A stretch of 64,000 nt of DNA from Kudoa neothunni (taxonomy: Eukaryota; Cnidaria): NCBI GenBank assembly GCA_964304625.1, contig OZ199839.1:9238001-9302000 (forward strand), in the 5' to 3' direction. Below, piece after piece: positions 48,440-61,308 of the stretch. The notes beneath the pieces are model-generated. The model ran no database searches. It was not told the origin of the DNA and was given only the letters and a program-made list of their open reading frames with translations. The position numbers and the translations under genes are program-made. Position 1 is the first letter of the stretch, and the number at the start of each line of letters is the position of its first letter.

Positions 48440-50318
48440 ATGAAAAGGCACGTTAAAAATAAATTTTCAGGTTCATCTTCCGAGTATTTCACTCGACCCA
48501 CTGCCAAAAATAGTAGCTACTCAAACCTTGTTATGAGCATGACTAGTTCTGGGGGAGTGCGCTCTTCAAAAGTGGTTGCAAAAAAATTATGGGATTCAGC
48601 TACAACAAATCGAGCCGTATTTGCCAATAGAACGACATCTACATTTTGCAATAGCCCCAAATCTTTGATAACCGACGGTGCCGCTCTATTGATGGAGGAG
48701 GCTTGTAGAAATAATGATGAGTTTTCATTTCCTTTTTTCAATATTACCAACACCGACACTGTCACTGTCACCGATGATAAAAACAATAACTCCAGTCGAC
48801 TATCATCAAAGAATGATCATTGCCATATAAAAAAACGTCTTTTTGGTATTGTTAATGATGGAACTGCTAGCAACACTACTAAAGTTAATACTGCCATCTG
48901 TGCTGATCTTTTTACTAATGAATTCGAACACCCTAAACAATTCGTTGAATGCAATGTCAACGTATGCCAACTTACATTATCTGATAAACAAAATTTTCCA
49001 TCCGATCTAACTGGATCAGTGTCATGGGAAGAATCGTCGAATATGAACACAATAATGAATGCACCTTTTGAGCAAAACGAAAATTTAGCTTCAGAAGAAT
49101 CGTCTCCATTTGTTCCAACCAAACAATCGCATGAAGAAAAATTGTTTTCTAATGGCACGTTAACACCTAAAACTCGAGTGGTTAAAAGAGGACGTGCTTT
49201 AACTGATTTTTCTGAAAATAATTCACCACTGTCAATATTGACAGAAGGCACCAAAAAGGTATCTTTAAGTTAAGATGCTTTTGATTTATATTCATTGATG
49301 TGTCGTAGTTGAAAATAAGTGATCGTATATACAGTAGTGTGTGTTGTGGAGTTGGGATATCGTTTAATTGCGAAACGCAACCAAAAAAAGCGTCCTCATT
49401 CGCAGATAATCAATTGTTACCCCTTCCAATAAATGAGGAAAAGTTTGAGTCGATCGATACTATCAAGAAATCTATCGAAAAGTAAAATCCAAATTTGCTT
49501 GAAATTGTTCCTCAGTTAACACTCTCTAGAATAGCACATACTTCAAACGAACCAACGAATCCAAATACTGATTCAAATAAACGTCTAATTGGCGATTATA
49601 GTAGATATAGCGTGTTTCCAACAGCCCTAGGAGATCATAATGACCTATTAACAATAACTTCATCTACACTTGCCAATCTCATTCAATCCCATTACGATCC
49701 AAAGTCAGACACCATTTACAATGACGATTACAATATTATTTTGATTGATTGTCGTTATCCATATGAATATCAGGCTGGGCACATCAGAGGTTCCATCAAT
49801 CTGTACAAGATGGACGATATTCTTGGACAGTTTATTGAAAAAGCCAAGTCAAAATTGTTTGATAACAAAGGAAAACTTCCAATCCTTATTTTTCACTGCG
49901 AATTTTCCTCTAGAAGAGGCCCAAAACTGTAACTGTGTGCCTATCAAGCTTCCTACTGATTTCAATTAATCTTTAGAGCTAGGTCTCTGCGTAATTTTGA
50001 TAGAAATGTTCACAAGGAATGCTATCCCAAACTATTCTATCCTGAAATTTATATTCTAAAGGGAGGTTACGCCAACTTTTATAGGGATTCTTCTGTATTT
50101 AAAACAATTATTTGAATTTAAATTAAAATCTTATTTAGAATTTGTGTATACCTCAAGATTACGTCCCCATGGTTGATAAAAGATACACAGAACAATTGGA
50201 GTTTCATCGGAAAGAAAGCAAGTCTTCACTAGGTTACACTAACGTCAAAACGACCGCAAGAACTAAAACTGAAGGAAATTCTGGACGTTTCCCAACCTTC
50301 AGGCGACGAATTACTTAA
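48440..50318 (+). CDS. CDC25: CDC25 dual-specificity phosphatase
   Basis: CDC25 removes inhibitory phosphates from cyclin-dependent kinases and so triggers mitotic entry; it is the downstream target of the ATR-CHK1 checkpoint. Exons 48440-49258, 49309-49481, 49530-49928, 49977-50094 and 50139-50318 join in phase for about 562 residues. The start is the first ATG of the long frame (MKRHVKNKF). The N-terminal 330 residues are Ser/Thr/Asn-rich and unstructured, as usual for the regulatory half, with TPK and SP sites. The rhodanese-like catalytic domain has LIDCRYPYEYQAGHIRGSIN, then the signature HCEFSSRRGP with Cys454 and Arg460, then YPKLFYPEIYILKGGY. Introns are 44-50 bases. All catalytic residues are present, so it should be active. 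Confidence 0.93.
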
Positions 50319-52003
50319 TATATCTTTCAATGTCCTCTTGGAAGTGTTTTTGTCTCCTGCGATTCAAATAATACTAGATAAAAGTTTTACATCGTATGTC
50401 GTTGTTGGTTTTATTTGGTCACGTTGAGTATAATTTTTTCTTCGAGAATCTTTTTTATATGAATACGAGAGAATATTCTGAATACATCTAAATAGATCAA
50501 CCCCACAAAAATGATGTAGAATAGTAAGTAGAAGTCGAGTCCATTAGGACTTTAGTGTCTAATTTATTTTTTTATTTTTTCAACAATAATTCCTCTTTAA
50601 TTTAAATAATTTTCTATGCATTCGTATATGCACAAAATTCCCATTTAATGATTAATTCGCTTGCTTTATCATTATGAGAATTATTTTAATTATCTATGAA
50701 AATATCATAAAAAATCAATTTATTTTTAGAAAAATATTTAAATTAGTTAGTTAATGAGTATAAATTTATTCAAACGTCAAAAAAATGATTCAAACTATCC
50801 TATCAAATATCAAATATTCGTCGCTTTATTATCGAAAAAAACCAAATATAACAGAGAAATGTTTTTTAAACTCTGAATATTTAGTGGTTGTTATTAGGGA
50901 TATTTTATATAGTTTTGTGAAATTTGGCAAATATAATATAATTTAATATATAAATCCTAAAAATAATCCAACAGAATATACAATAATAACAATTTTTTAT
51001 TATAAATTACTCGCACTGCATAAACACTCATGTCCTCCAGAAAATTCGTCTTTTTTCTGGTATCTCGGATTTTTTTGGTTTTGCTGTACAAAATTAATTA
51101 GTTTTTTATTTTTTCGATGAATTAATCATCAGAATCAATCATTATTGTGTTATTCTTATAAAAAAGACTTTTATATTCCTTCATCTATATTTGACTTAAT
51201 AGTTCTTTGTCAGTGATGTTATCGCTGCCTTCATTTTCCCATAAAAATTCTTACATACCGCATAGAATGAGATCTCTATTGATGTGTACGCGCTAAATTT
51301 AACTCTATTCCTATCGAATTATATTCAAATTAAAAAAAACAAGATATTAAACTATTTTGAAATATTAGAAAACTGCTTTCCGAAATGTTCCCAATTTATT
51401 GTTTTATTATTTTATTAATTTTTTCAAATACTATTTAATTATTTTATAACCTATATTATTCTTTCTATTTTTATTATTCGATTATTAATTACTTTAATAT
51501 GGCATCATTTTTCTACCAAATTATTTAATTAATTAACTAGTTTATTATTTTACTATATTTTATTATATCTTATTATTTTACCTAGATGACCCAAATATAA
51601 TATTTACGCTCGTCGCTAATAAATACCTCAACACAAGTTCTAAGTAAATTAATGTACAGATTCGGAATAACAAAAGTGTGAATCTTGTTGACTGACGAAT
51701 TTTCGAGAAACACTCGTCAAAATCACGTTTGAGATTCAAGTGAACTCTGTTTCAATCTATTTTATAAAAAGACCTAATGTGTTTATCTCATTTATTTTCT
51801 ATTAGCTCGAGAATCCTACATCTGTTTATATTGCGTGATAGGCGAATTGAAATTTTTGCTCAAAAACCATTTTTAATAGAATTATTCTGTAGTATAAAAC
51901 TCACAATGGAAAAAAAGATAAAGCGAGTATCTACAAATATCTATTTGACACAGTCAAAAGTAACAATTCTAAATTTAAATCAAAATAGACCATAGAAAAA
52001 GCT
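50319..52003. other. Gene-free stretch
   Basis: Low-complexity AT-rich sequence, especially 51340-51600. The open frame at 51777-51995 resembles no family and lies next to the MED18 3' end. Nothing else seen. Confidence 0.5.
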
Positions 52004-52873
52004 TTACGATTTCAAATGTAAAGTTATTTTGGTAAGAACATTGCAAGCTATATCAATCTAGCAACAGAAAACTATTAAAGCAACATCACAAAGATTATGA
52101 AAGAAAGGTACATTGTAAAGTGCATCACCGCAGACAACAATCTCAATGATTGAAAGTTTAGTGCAGGGCTCTTCCTCTGCTTCCATAAGCTCTTTTTTCT
52201 AATAACGAAAAAATTAACATATTTTTAATTTCACGCGAGATTCACTTGGTATAATTTTGTCAGGAAAATATTTAGATCGCCCGCCTGCAACAAATAACCT
52301 TTCCTGATATAATTTCTTTGTAATCTGCCAAATTTTTTAAATCCGTATATAATAAATAAACATATCAATCAATCAAATGAGAGATGGCGAATTAAAGAAG
52401 CTTTATACTTGCTCCCCAATCTTTCAAGCAACCATTCCACACAACCAACTACGTTCGTTGCTATGATTTTATTCACATATACAACTTCCTTAGTGACGAG
52501 TTGTGCTTCATCTATCACCGAGGATCTTTCTACTATTCTGAAAACATGATCATTGTTTTATAAGTTGATTTAGATCCCTATCTGAGTTACTTTGGCGCGT
52601 TATCATCCAAAATCGACTCGTTAACTCTTATAATAAACCCCGGTATTTTATTTGGATCTATTATAAATAAACTTTATCTTTAAACTGAAAAGTTTAAAAA
52701 TTATTAATCAATCTACAAGAATCATCACTGATGTGGTAGTGTTTAACACTTTCTTCAAAGTATTCTTCATTCGCCTTGTCAAAAAGTGTTTTACATTCTT
52801 CTAATAGTCTGTGCGTTGATTCTGTTTCAAAATATCCACGAACCGAATATCTAACGTTATGTCTTGACGACAT
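52004..52873 (-). CDS. MED18: Mediator complex subunit 18 (MED18)
   Basis: MED18 sits in the head module of Mediator with MED20 and MED17, linking activators to RNA polymerase II. Six exons, 5' to 3': 52873-52717, 52657-52591, 52537-52409, 52324-52246, 52198-52112 and 52057-52004. They join in phase for about 190 residues, near the human 208. Alignable parts are VRGYFETESTHRLLEECKTL (family: QGSVLD.SLESLIHRLR.LC), PGFIIRVNESI, and above all the C-terminal half: WLLERLGSKLQRNYIRKGYL, GDLNIFLTKLYQ and KLSIIEIVV, parallel to the family's F.MEMGF...FVAKGHLF, MKIMVYKIF and YLVELSVV. Introns are 47-84 bases. Similarity is spread thin, so the call rests on order and spacing more than identity. Confidence 0.7.
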
Positions 52874-52893
52874 ATGGAGTCTAAAAATGAATA

Positions 52894-52905
52894 TGCGCAT
52901 GCGCC
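52894..52905. promoter_or_regulatory. TGCGCATGCGC palindrome at the MED18 promoter
   Basis: TGCGCATGCGCC ends 21 bases before the MED18 start codon. The same 10-base palindrome GCGCATGCGC occurs at 13536-13545 and 29233-29242. In animals TGCGCATGCGCA is the binding site of NRF-1, found close to start sites of housekeeping genes. The match is seen; the factor is inferred. Confidence 0.55.
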
Positions 52906-53856
52906 AACTAATTTTTTGTTTTTCATTCGGATAACTGTCAAATAATTTTTGCATAAATCTAACCATTTATATTTTTTATAATTTTCACCGAAAATTCACT
53001 TATATTTATAAGAGATATTATCGATTTCTTAGTACAAATGAAGTGTAATTTGTTGTGAAGAAGGATAATCCTTTGTTGTATCAAAGAAAAATTTCGAGTT
53101 TATAAAATAATTACCAAGTTTTCTCTAAATTATCAATATTCATTTTTTCAATATATAGATATATTAAAAGATTTCTCCGGGATAAATTAATTTTCGTGAA
53201 ATCTATCTTGGTAATTAATTAAATTTTTTTAATTAAAAAGTCGTATTATATACCACATAGAAGTTGACTGTTTAAATAGATTTTTGTTTTAATAATTTTT
53301 ATTGTCTTTATAAACTTTGGAAAAATATTAATTTTTTAATGATGATCCCAGATATTACAATTTTTACTTAATAATAATAATAATAATATAAAATCTTCAA
53401 GAAATAACAATGCTCATTATAATGGAAAATATAATGATTTAATATCATTTTAAATAATACCTAACGCAATTACTCTGCTAATACAATGGCTTAATGTAGA
53501 AGGACCCATTAGGATTTTAATGATTAAACGTATTACTTTAATTTTCGACATTATCCATGAATATGATAAAATATTGGTAGTTTAATTTATCTAAATACAT
53601 AACTTAATTGTAAATTTTTAGAGTAATGTCACTTATGAATTATTTGAAATCCCAATTATGTTCTATTTACAAAATGGAACAAAAACCAACGCGTTCAAAA
53701 CATCATTTTACAAGGATCACTACTTTAAATAGTAAAATTTTGGTTCACAAAAATTGATTTTGAGCCGCAGGTACTTACTTGACTTTTAATGGATAGTTGT
53801 TTTCGGGTGAAATAAATTATTTAAATGGAGTATATATTTTAGGATTGGCATTTTAT
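52906..53856. other. Gene-free stretch
   Basis: AT-rich, including an AAT trinucleotide run at about 53369-53389. Nothing else recognised. Confidence 0.5.
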
Positions 53857-54072
53857 TCAACTATCATAAAGTAATGATAATAAATACATATTAACGATTT
53901 CTTTACAAATTTTCTTCCTGTTTTTTTCCCTTGTCTAAATTAAACACAAAGTTACCTTATATTGAAGATAGAATGGATTACTGTAACTTTGTTTACCAAA
54001 ATACACTGCAACTGTTACTAACGCTAAGAAAATTGAGTAAGAAACCATGATTATTGCACTATATTTGTCCAT
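53857..54072 (-). CDS. Possible small single-pass membrane protein
   Basis: Not recognised. The minus strand from ATG at 54072 reads MDKYSAIIMVSYSIFLALVT and on to YFGKQSYSNPFYLQYK, one hydrophobic helix near the N-terminus followed by a polar tail. At 53956 a GTAACT donor and a TTTAG acceptor define a 21-base intron (53935-53955). Splicing it adds TREKNRKKICKEIV and ends at 53857 (64 residues); not splicing gives a stop after KVTLCLI. A membrane-anchored microprotein is plausible. Evidence is one open frame with a good helix. Confidence 0.4.
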
Positions 54073-54388
54073 TAGATCTAAACCACTGTGGAAGTGGATA
54101 ACTTCGACGTGAATAATAAACTACTCGTAATAATCTCCTATTCATAGAAGCTTGTAAAACAAACGTTCTTATTCTTTTGTTTGTTAACGTTTTTATACCG
54201 ATTTTGTCCACTTGTTATATTAAGAATAGTTTAACTACACAATCATTAATGAACAGTAATTATATTCTAATTATGAATATTCATTTCCGATTGAAATCTA
54301 CTTTATTTTCGTATATTAAAGATATTAAAGTCGAGAACTTTTTCTAGGTTCCTTATTATTTATTCTTAGGGGTGTTTTATTTGATTAA

Positions 54389-55255
54389 CCTTCACCGTAC
54401 TGAATGCAACTAAACTTACCCAATGACGAATTGGGGTCATTTACTGAACCCAGAAACAATCAATGTTAGTAAAATTTTAATGCGATTAAGCCTTGATTAA
54501 TTAACTTGAATATTTTTAAGGTAAAAAAATACTAAAATTAAGTTGAATTGAATTTTCATTTCCTTCATTTTAAAAAATAGCATTTTTTGTCAGCCGCATC
54601 ATTTGGTATCCATGAGAAAAATATTGGATTTAAGTCGACCTAATTTATACAATAGTAATGATTTCGTAGATGTGATCAATTTTCCAAATTGGAACCTTCA
54701 AAAAAAATTCAACATGATATATGCTACCAATCATATATTAAAATACTACTTTCGTTTGTTGTCGGTATATGCGGATTTTGTATCCAATGACGCGAAATTT
54801 TATATTAGTGTTATTAACTGATTTATTCTGTCATAATTTGTTTCATGTTGATCATACATGATTGAATATAAAACTTGAAACATTGTCACTCACTCTGCTA
54901 CCAGCGCAACATTAGCACAATGTTAAGGGATTAACTTTCGTGAGTCTCCAAAGCATGTTACCATCGTAAAAATTAAGCTTTTAAAATAATATAAGTACAA
55001 AACTTGTTTCAAAATCTAATAAATACTTCAATAAACAATACAACAAAAATAGGTATCGATATTCGAACGTTAACACAAATTATTGCTAAGGTGTCATTAT
55101 GTAGGACAAAACTTTTTTACCTTATAAAGCATAAATATAAAACTTTTTTTAATGAAGCTTCATAACTTAGAAAACAATGTAGAAATAAAATCAGTTTTCT
55201 ATGAGTTATGAACAAAATAACTCATTTGGGGTCACCTCACACCTGAGTGGTAGGG
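54389..55255. mobile_element. Nonautonomous PiggyBac-like element, about 867 bp
   Basis: Flanked by TTAA on both sides (54385-54388, 55256-55259), the PiggyBac target duplication. The left end begins CCTTCACC and has the palindrome ACCCAATGACGAATTGGGGT close by. The right end contains GGGGTCACC and finishes GTAGGG. The terminal inverted similarity is loose. It has no transposase; a short internal frame at 54603-54821 is unrecognised. Confidence 0.55.
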
Positions 55256-55482
55256 TTAATCTCCTATATTGTGTGGAACTCGAAAAATTTCCCTGTGGCG
55301 CGCACGATGTGGGGTATTTTGGAATTCCAGTAAATTTAACCTTTCTTTGAAACCTCTCGCCACAAAATCTCACATACATAAACAACTCTTTTTAATGATT
55401 CTTAACAGTAGTATGAAATTTTTTAAAAATCTCAAAATTAAAAAAAATGTTATGAATCATCTAATTGCATAACACACGATTT

Positions 55483-55758
55483 TTCGATTATGTCGCTCAT
55501 AACGAGCAAACAAGAAGCTTTGGTTATCATACCACTTCCAGAACTGGGAAGAATAAAAATGACATTTGTTTACAAGGTGTTTCTGTAATTATTCAACCAA
55601 TCATATTTTTGTAACAACTCAGATTGGTTCTAAACTCGTTGATTATGACTGATATCAACAGCAACAAAATAATCACTTATTGTATCTGAATTATCCGATA
55701 TAACCTGCAAAAGAAAATTTTATTATAATATGACTCATCTTTAAATATTTACCGACAT
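55483..55758 (-). CDS. Possible small gene, uncertain model
   Basis: Not recognised. Minus strand: start ATGTCG at 55758-55753 with a GTAAAT donor, acceptor TTTTGCAG and exon 55704-55636 reading VISDNSDTISDYFVAVDISH. A last exon after the pyrimidine-rich acceptor TTATTCTTCCCAG (55546-55558) reads either FWKWYDNQSFLFARYERHN in the phase-matched frame, or SGSGMITKASCLLVMSDII in another. Both are open, so the ending and the total length (about 50-65 residues) are unsettled. Confidence 0.3.
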
Positions 55759-57057
55759 GCGAGATATATATAAAAGAAATTTAAACCGTGTTAATTCCTA
55801 GTTAATCTTTATCTACGCCGTAGAATACATCGGGTGTAATCATTGTCTAATATAAATATTACTGTTTTCTCGATATATTTATAATTTTAGGAATATTTCT
55901 TGGTTAATAATAATGTTATTATGCTTATTGTATTTGAAAAGTACTAAATTAACATTTTTGACGATAATAAATTTGAATCCATGCAAAGGAAACATATTTT
56001 TCAAATTAATTATTTATCTAATGCTATTGATATTTTCGAAAATAAATTTAGCATTTAATTGAAGAATACGATAAAAATGAGAAATGCTTAAATTAGAATT
56101 CCGAAATGCGCTGAACCGTTCCGGGAGGGTTTAAAAAAATTATCATAGATAACAATTGATATCGGCATAAATTTTTATTTTAAATTCACGTATATGATAA
56201 TTTAAATGGAGGGATTATATGACGAGAAAATAAAAAAATGGTAGAATTACTTTGTGGCATTTGAATTATGTTATATTCAGATTTTCGATAAAATATCACA
56301 TTTTCATAGATTCAGTTATTAATAGATACTTATGACAAAAAAAGTAAAACTTGATTTTTTACATTTACCTTAAATATATTTCAAAAAATTGCTTGAGGAA
56401 TATTACATATTTATAACCAATATACATATAAACCATTGAAAATCAATTATTTTATTGGGGGATAATTGCGATGCTTTATTCTTCGTATTATGACAATGTA
56501 TAATTTTTTTTATTATAATGCACTCATTAAAATGGCAAAATTTAAAAATTATATAATCTTAAAATTTGTCAGGTTCAAATTTTTATATGAATCCTTGCAT
56601 AAAATTTTATAGATTGAATAAAAATATATCTAAAATATTTATAAACTAAAACTCATATTTATGAATAATAAATGTTCGCAAAATTTTCATTTTACCTCTT
56701 ATTACATGAATAAATTGATTTGTTTAGTTCGCAAAATATAACATTTTCATATTAGGACGTAAACTAACTTTTGGTCGAATGGTTATGTTTTAAAATAATT
56801 TTAAATAACAAAAATGTTAAATATTAAGAAAAATAAAGAAATTTTCTGGTTTATGTAAGCATAGGAAAGATTACACGTGGGAACGATTTTGCTAGAAGTG
56901 GGATTTGGTTGAAATTTAGATGTTATTTCTCGAGGGCTGAATTTTTGCATTCTATGTTTATTTTATTTATGAAAATCGTGAAAAAATAGACTAAAAATGA
57001 TTTTTTTCAGATATCACAGGTTTTATAACAATCATTCTTTCAGTTGTTAGTAGGATA
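55759..57057. other. Gene-free stretch with a repeat at its right end
   Basis: AT-rich. The last part, about 56945-57030, resembles 62258-62350 and may be the 5' region of the PiggyBac copy that follows. Confidence 0.4.
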
Positions 57058-58566
57058 TTTTCTCTGGGTTTATTGAACCTGAATCGAAAAATTCATTAGG
57101 CGAAGACCGATTTGGATTTGTTAGAAATGGTGATGAAAATGACGAATTATTTGAAAGCATAAATGTTTTATTCATAATTAACAACTCAGATTTGGTACTA
57201 ACTTCTCGATCTTTTTGTTAAATAGCTTACATAACACCCCCATCCCCCTAAAATGGAGACCCATTTTTAAAATTTACTTTCTCCTTCTGGGAATATTGGG
57301 GATGCAATTAATTCCAAAAACATTATTAAAACTTTTTAATTTTTCATTTCAAATGATATTGTTCAACTATAACTCAATTCACCAATGTATCCTGTGAGAG
57401 TATGAATAGAACAAACGAAAAGGTAATGATGGTTGAGCTAAACTCTTTTCTGGGGATCCTAATTGCATCTCGTCGTTTAAATGGTCATTTTTTTCTCTGA
57501 AAAATATACCGGGCTCTAATATCTTATTTTAACTGTTTTATTTCTCCAAAATTTTATCTTGAGACAGATTCACCTATATTTACTGAAAGATAGGGTTTGA
57601 TGATAACCCCACTAAATCATATTCTTTCCAACATACGAGATGTAAATTTGAACCAATACATAACGTACTTAAGTTATTCAACAACGAGCGTTTGAATTAT
57701 TCCTCATCGGGTTAGTATATCACTGCAGATGAACGTCTGCTGCGCATGAAAAATATGCTCTTTATAGTTTATAAAGTTTATATGAGTAGTAAGCTCGGTC
57801 ATTATGGAATGAGATTCTATGCAGCTTTCGATTGGGAAACCAGTCACTTGTGGGATATTTAAAAAGTAAATCGGATATAAGATGGAACGGAAGAGTCAAA
57901 TCAACGAGAACCTTTGGTCACTGATATTATATAAACTTATTTGAATCTGGTAGAAGAGTTACTGTACTTAATTTGTTCAATTAGGTTTCTTTCTCCAAAG
58001 AATTTTTACTTATTGAAATAGCAGTGACAAAAAATTCATTTTAATAAACGTTAAGTGTTTTCTTCAATCTTTGGATTCACTGGTGATCTCACTATGATTT
58101 AATATGATTTGAAGAAGAATCATCATAGAAATCTGTTGTCAAGCGATCATAACGATATTTCGCCAGAGGAAGGTAAACGAAAACAAACTCAAATTATCTC
58201 GAACTATAATTCTACCAAGGACGACGTAGATAATACTGATAAAATGCCGTTTTCTTATCCATGTTCTAAGTCTACGCGCTTTAGTTCTAAAAATATCTGT
58301 GGATACGACTGAAATGAGAGCTTTAAACGCTTATGTTATTTATATTTTAAAGTATCCCTAATGGCAATCAAATAGTCGAGTTAAAAGAGTATCTTTTACG
58401 TCAACACTCAGTTGAATTAATCAAGTATAACGCCATTAAGCATCAAATGCTATTTAACAAACTTTCTAATCACTTAACCTATGATTTTGAACAATTTAAA
58501 ATCCAAAATAATACAAGCGATTTTTTGATTCCGTCAGTTCGTTTTTCGGAATTTACCTATTATTAA
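57058..58566 (+). mobile_element. Decayed PiggyBac transposase
   Basis: A second PiggyBac coding copy, on the plus strand and different from the one at 13.7 kb. In order: an acidic N-terminus (FSGFIEPESKNSLGEDRFGF), then LNSFLGILIASRRLNGH, YITADERLLRMKN with the first catalytic Asp (about 57730) and SSKLGHYGMRFYAAFDWETS, then PEEGKRKQTQIISNYNSTKD and DNTDKM with the third catalytic Asp (about 58240), LNAYVIYILKYP, and an end near 58566. Many frame changes and stops interrupt it and the second Asp region was not found. An old, inactive copy. Confidence 0.8.
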
Positions 58567-59357
58567 TAAGTGTTAATTCTATTTGCGCAACAAAAATTAA
58601 AAACAAAAAAATTTTAATATTGTATGGACTGCTTTAGCTAAAAAGTTTGATGCTTCATTTCATGCATGATAAGCTCAGTCTCTATATACGTTTATCAAAA
58701 TAATTTCAATGTGATAATCATGAATTCACATTAGTCTGCGAAAAAACGAAAGGCATTATTATTAACATAATTTTCAAAGAATTATTTTTGAACATGTTTA
58801 AATAAAATCAAGATTATTACAGAGTCGCTGTTTTAGCGCCAAACATTCCCCGTTATGTCAAATTAATTCCGAAAGGAGAAAAGCGGGAGGCCTGATCTTA
58901 AAAAAACCCAACAATTTTTTAAGCAAATATCTATCTTTCATAAATTCTGAATTTGGATTTTCATATGATTATGATTAATGTTTGACTTTTGATCAGATTA
59001 TCTGTTATAACTGACCACATTGGTAGCGCATGATCCTTTCGATAAAATCGTATATAAAATAATAAAATTTAACTAATGAGTTATCAATACTATTTTCAGT
59101 TTCTTAAATGTAAAATATTTAAATCGTTTATTAAGAAGCGATTCGCACTAGTGTATACCCTTAATTTGCTGGGATATCTCAGTGAAGTATCGTAACCAAC
59201 TGAACAAACTTCTGAACGCTAAAAAGAAAGATTTAACATATAATATTTTACGTAAATAACAAAACTCAATTATAACTACAACCAAAATATTAATATTAGA
59301 TGAAGTAAATTGATTCAACGGAATGTCAAAACATACGCAATAACCACGTGTAGGACA
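58567..59357. other. Gene-free stretch before SepSecS
   Basis: No gene recognised. The right-hand end of the PiggyBac copy probably lies here but no AGGG-TTAA junction was found. CACGTG (59346-59351) lies just before the SepSecS start codon. Confidence 0.4.
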
Positions 59358-61308
59358 ATGAGGAGATCGAAGGAGGATGAGGCGTTGGAAAGTTTGGTGG
59401 GTGCGTCATTTCTAAAACATTCTCTCAATGCAGAAAGTCAGCGAGAAAAATTAATCTCACATACAATAACTCAAGTTTGCAGACTGTGAACATTCCTATA
59501 AATGGCGTGGCTATTTAGGGCAAGATGCCAGAGAAGGGATGGGATGAAGCAACACTTTCATATTTCATCCATAAAATAGCATGCTTAGATACCAACAATT
59601 TCGTAGGTGATTTTCATCACTACATTGTTACTTTAAAGCTGAATCCTGCCAAACGTAGATAATGTAGGGGTAGGAGAACGAGAAGGTCGCGTATTCTCTA
59701 AAATGATTTCCAATAGGCATTATCGGTTAGTACATTAGTCGCTGTGATTTACAACACTCATCAAATTCACGTAGAATGTCTCATGGCATTGGGCGTTCGG
59801 GGGAACCTCTACGAATTACAACCCAAAGCAATGGGTTCGTCTGTTCTTTACAAACTTTGCAATAGATTGGTTTGTCATGCTATCAATCTTTGCGGTTATT
59901 AAACTATTTTCGATAAAATTTAAAATTAAAGTATGGTTTTCCGTTGTGGGATTGTAGGAGTGACGTCAATCAAGAGGTGTCTGGTAGTTCCAGTTGCCAC
60001 AGGAATGGCTATGACCTTGTGTTTATTGACCCTGAGAAGATTGAAACCTCAAGCAAAATTTGTGCTTTGGAGTCGAATCGATCAAAAGTCTTGTTTCAAG
60101 TGTATTTTAACAGCAGGTACAATTCAAAGAGTTCGCTTCTTATTCGCATCCATTTGTCAATAAATTGTGCATAGGCTGCACCCCTGTAATTATCGAAAAT
60201 CTTATTGATGAAGATCATCTTCGAACCAACACCGACCAATTAGTAGACAAGATTGAAAAGCTCGGTCCGCAGAATATTCTCTGTGTCATATCAACGACTA
60301 GTTGCTTCGCTCCTAGAACACCAGACAAGTATGAAGTGGATTTGGTGTTATGGATTTTTTATTGTAAATTAACGGTGAAGTGCGGAAGTGATTGCCGAGC
60401 TGTGTTACAAATATGGTCTTTATCATTTGTTGAATAACGCGTATGGTCTACAGCACAGTGGAATTGTGCATCAAATCAACAAAGTATCCTCGACCAATCA
60501 CAGTTGATCTGTAATAATAATGATTATTGTGGAGGCTATTCTTAGTAAAAATTCTGAAATAACGTACGTGGTTCAAAGTACGGATAAGAACTTTTTGGTG
60601 CCAGTTGGCGGGAGCGTAATATACTCAAAAAACAACACCAACAACGGAACTTCTTTTTTGGAGCTTCTAGCAGAAAATTATCCAGGTATATTATTTTTTT
60701 GACGAAAATTCATTTTTTTACTGATAATAGGAAGGGCTTCTGCTTCGCCTATATTAGATCTTTGTATTACTCTGCTGGAATTGGGACAAAAAACTTGGAT
60801 AAAATTGCTAAGTGATCGAAAGGTTAGTTGTTTTATATAAGGATTCATTTTCCTACAATATGTGATAGGAATGTTATGAGTATATGCTTGAAAAATTGAA
60901 TATTATTGCAGGAAACCATGGCGATATTATTAAAGTTTTATCAGTTCCTAAAAATGGCATTTCTATAGCTGTTACAACTACCGAACATGAAAATAAAGAA
61001 AATAACTCGTTTCTATGGAAAGTTGCAGAAAGACTCTATTATAAACATATTTCTGGAGCAAGGTTTAAAATATTAAAATACCTTCATATTAGCAGTAATT
61101 CTAACTATGTTGTTTATTTAGGTATGTGAAAAAAGGGAAACAATTCAATATCGATACTTATAGTTTTAAAAATTGGGGCCAACATAGCGACAACTATCCA
61201 CATTCAGAATACATCACATTGGCGGTGTCTATTGGAATGAATAAAAAAAATGTTGATGAATTCTGTCAAAAATTTGACGCAGTTTTGAAAACTATTATTA
61301 AAAATTGA
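59358..61308 (+). CDS. SEPSECS: Selenocysteine synthase SepSecS, with one extra base
   Basis: SepSecS is the PLP enzyme that converts phosphoseryl-tRNA(Sec) to selenocysteyl-tRNA, the last step of selenocysteine synthesis. Eleven exons: 59358-59474, 59519-59606, 59659-59725, 59775-59894, 59958-60116, 60175-60328, 60381-60483, 60535-60685, 60731-60822, 60869-61062, 61122-61308; introns 44-63 bases, all GT..AG. Family blocks are [106 protein letters not shown], and [12 protein letters not shown] whose Lys binds PLP. About 476 residues against 501 in human. Exon 4 carries one base too many: HGIGRSG and NLYELQPKA are in different frames across a GGGGG run near 59800. That may be a sequencing error or a recent frameshift; everything else is intact. 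Confidence 0.93.

Noticed and set aside
60484-60534. Apparent second frameshift and stops in SepSecS
   Set aside because: An in-phase 51-base intron ending TGTGGAG removes them and gives a protein that aligns well.
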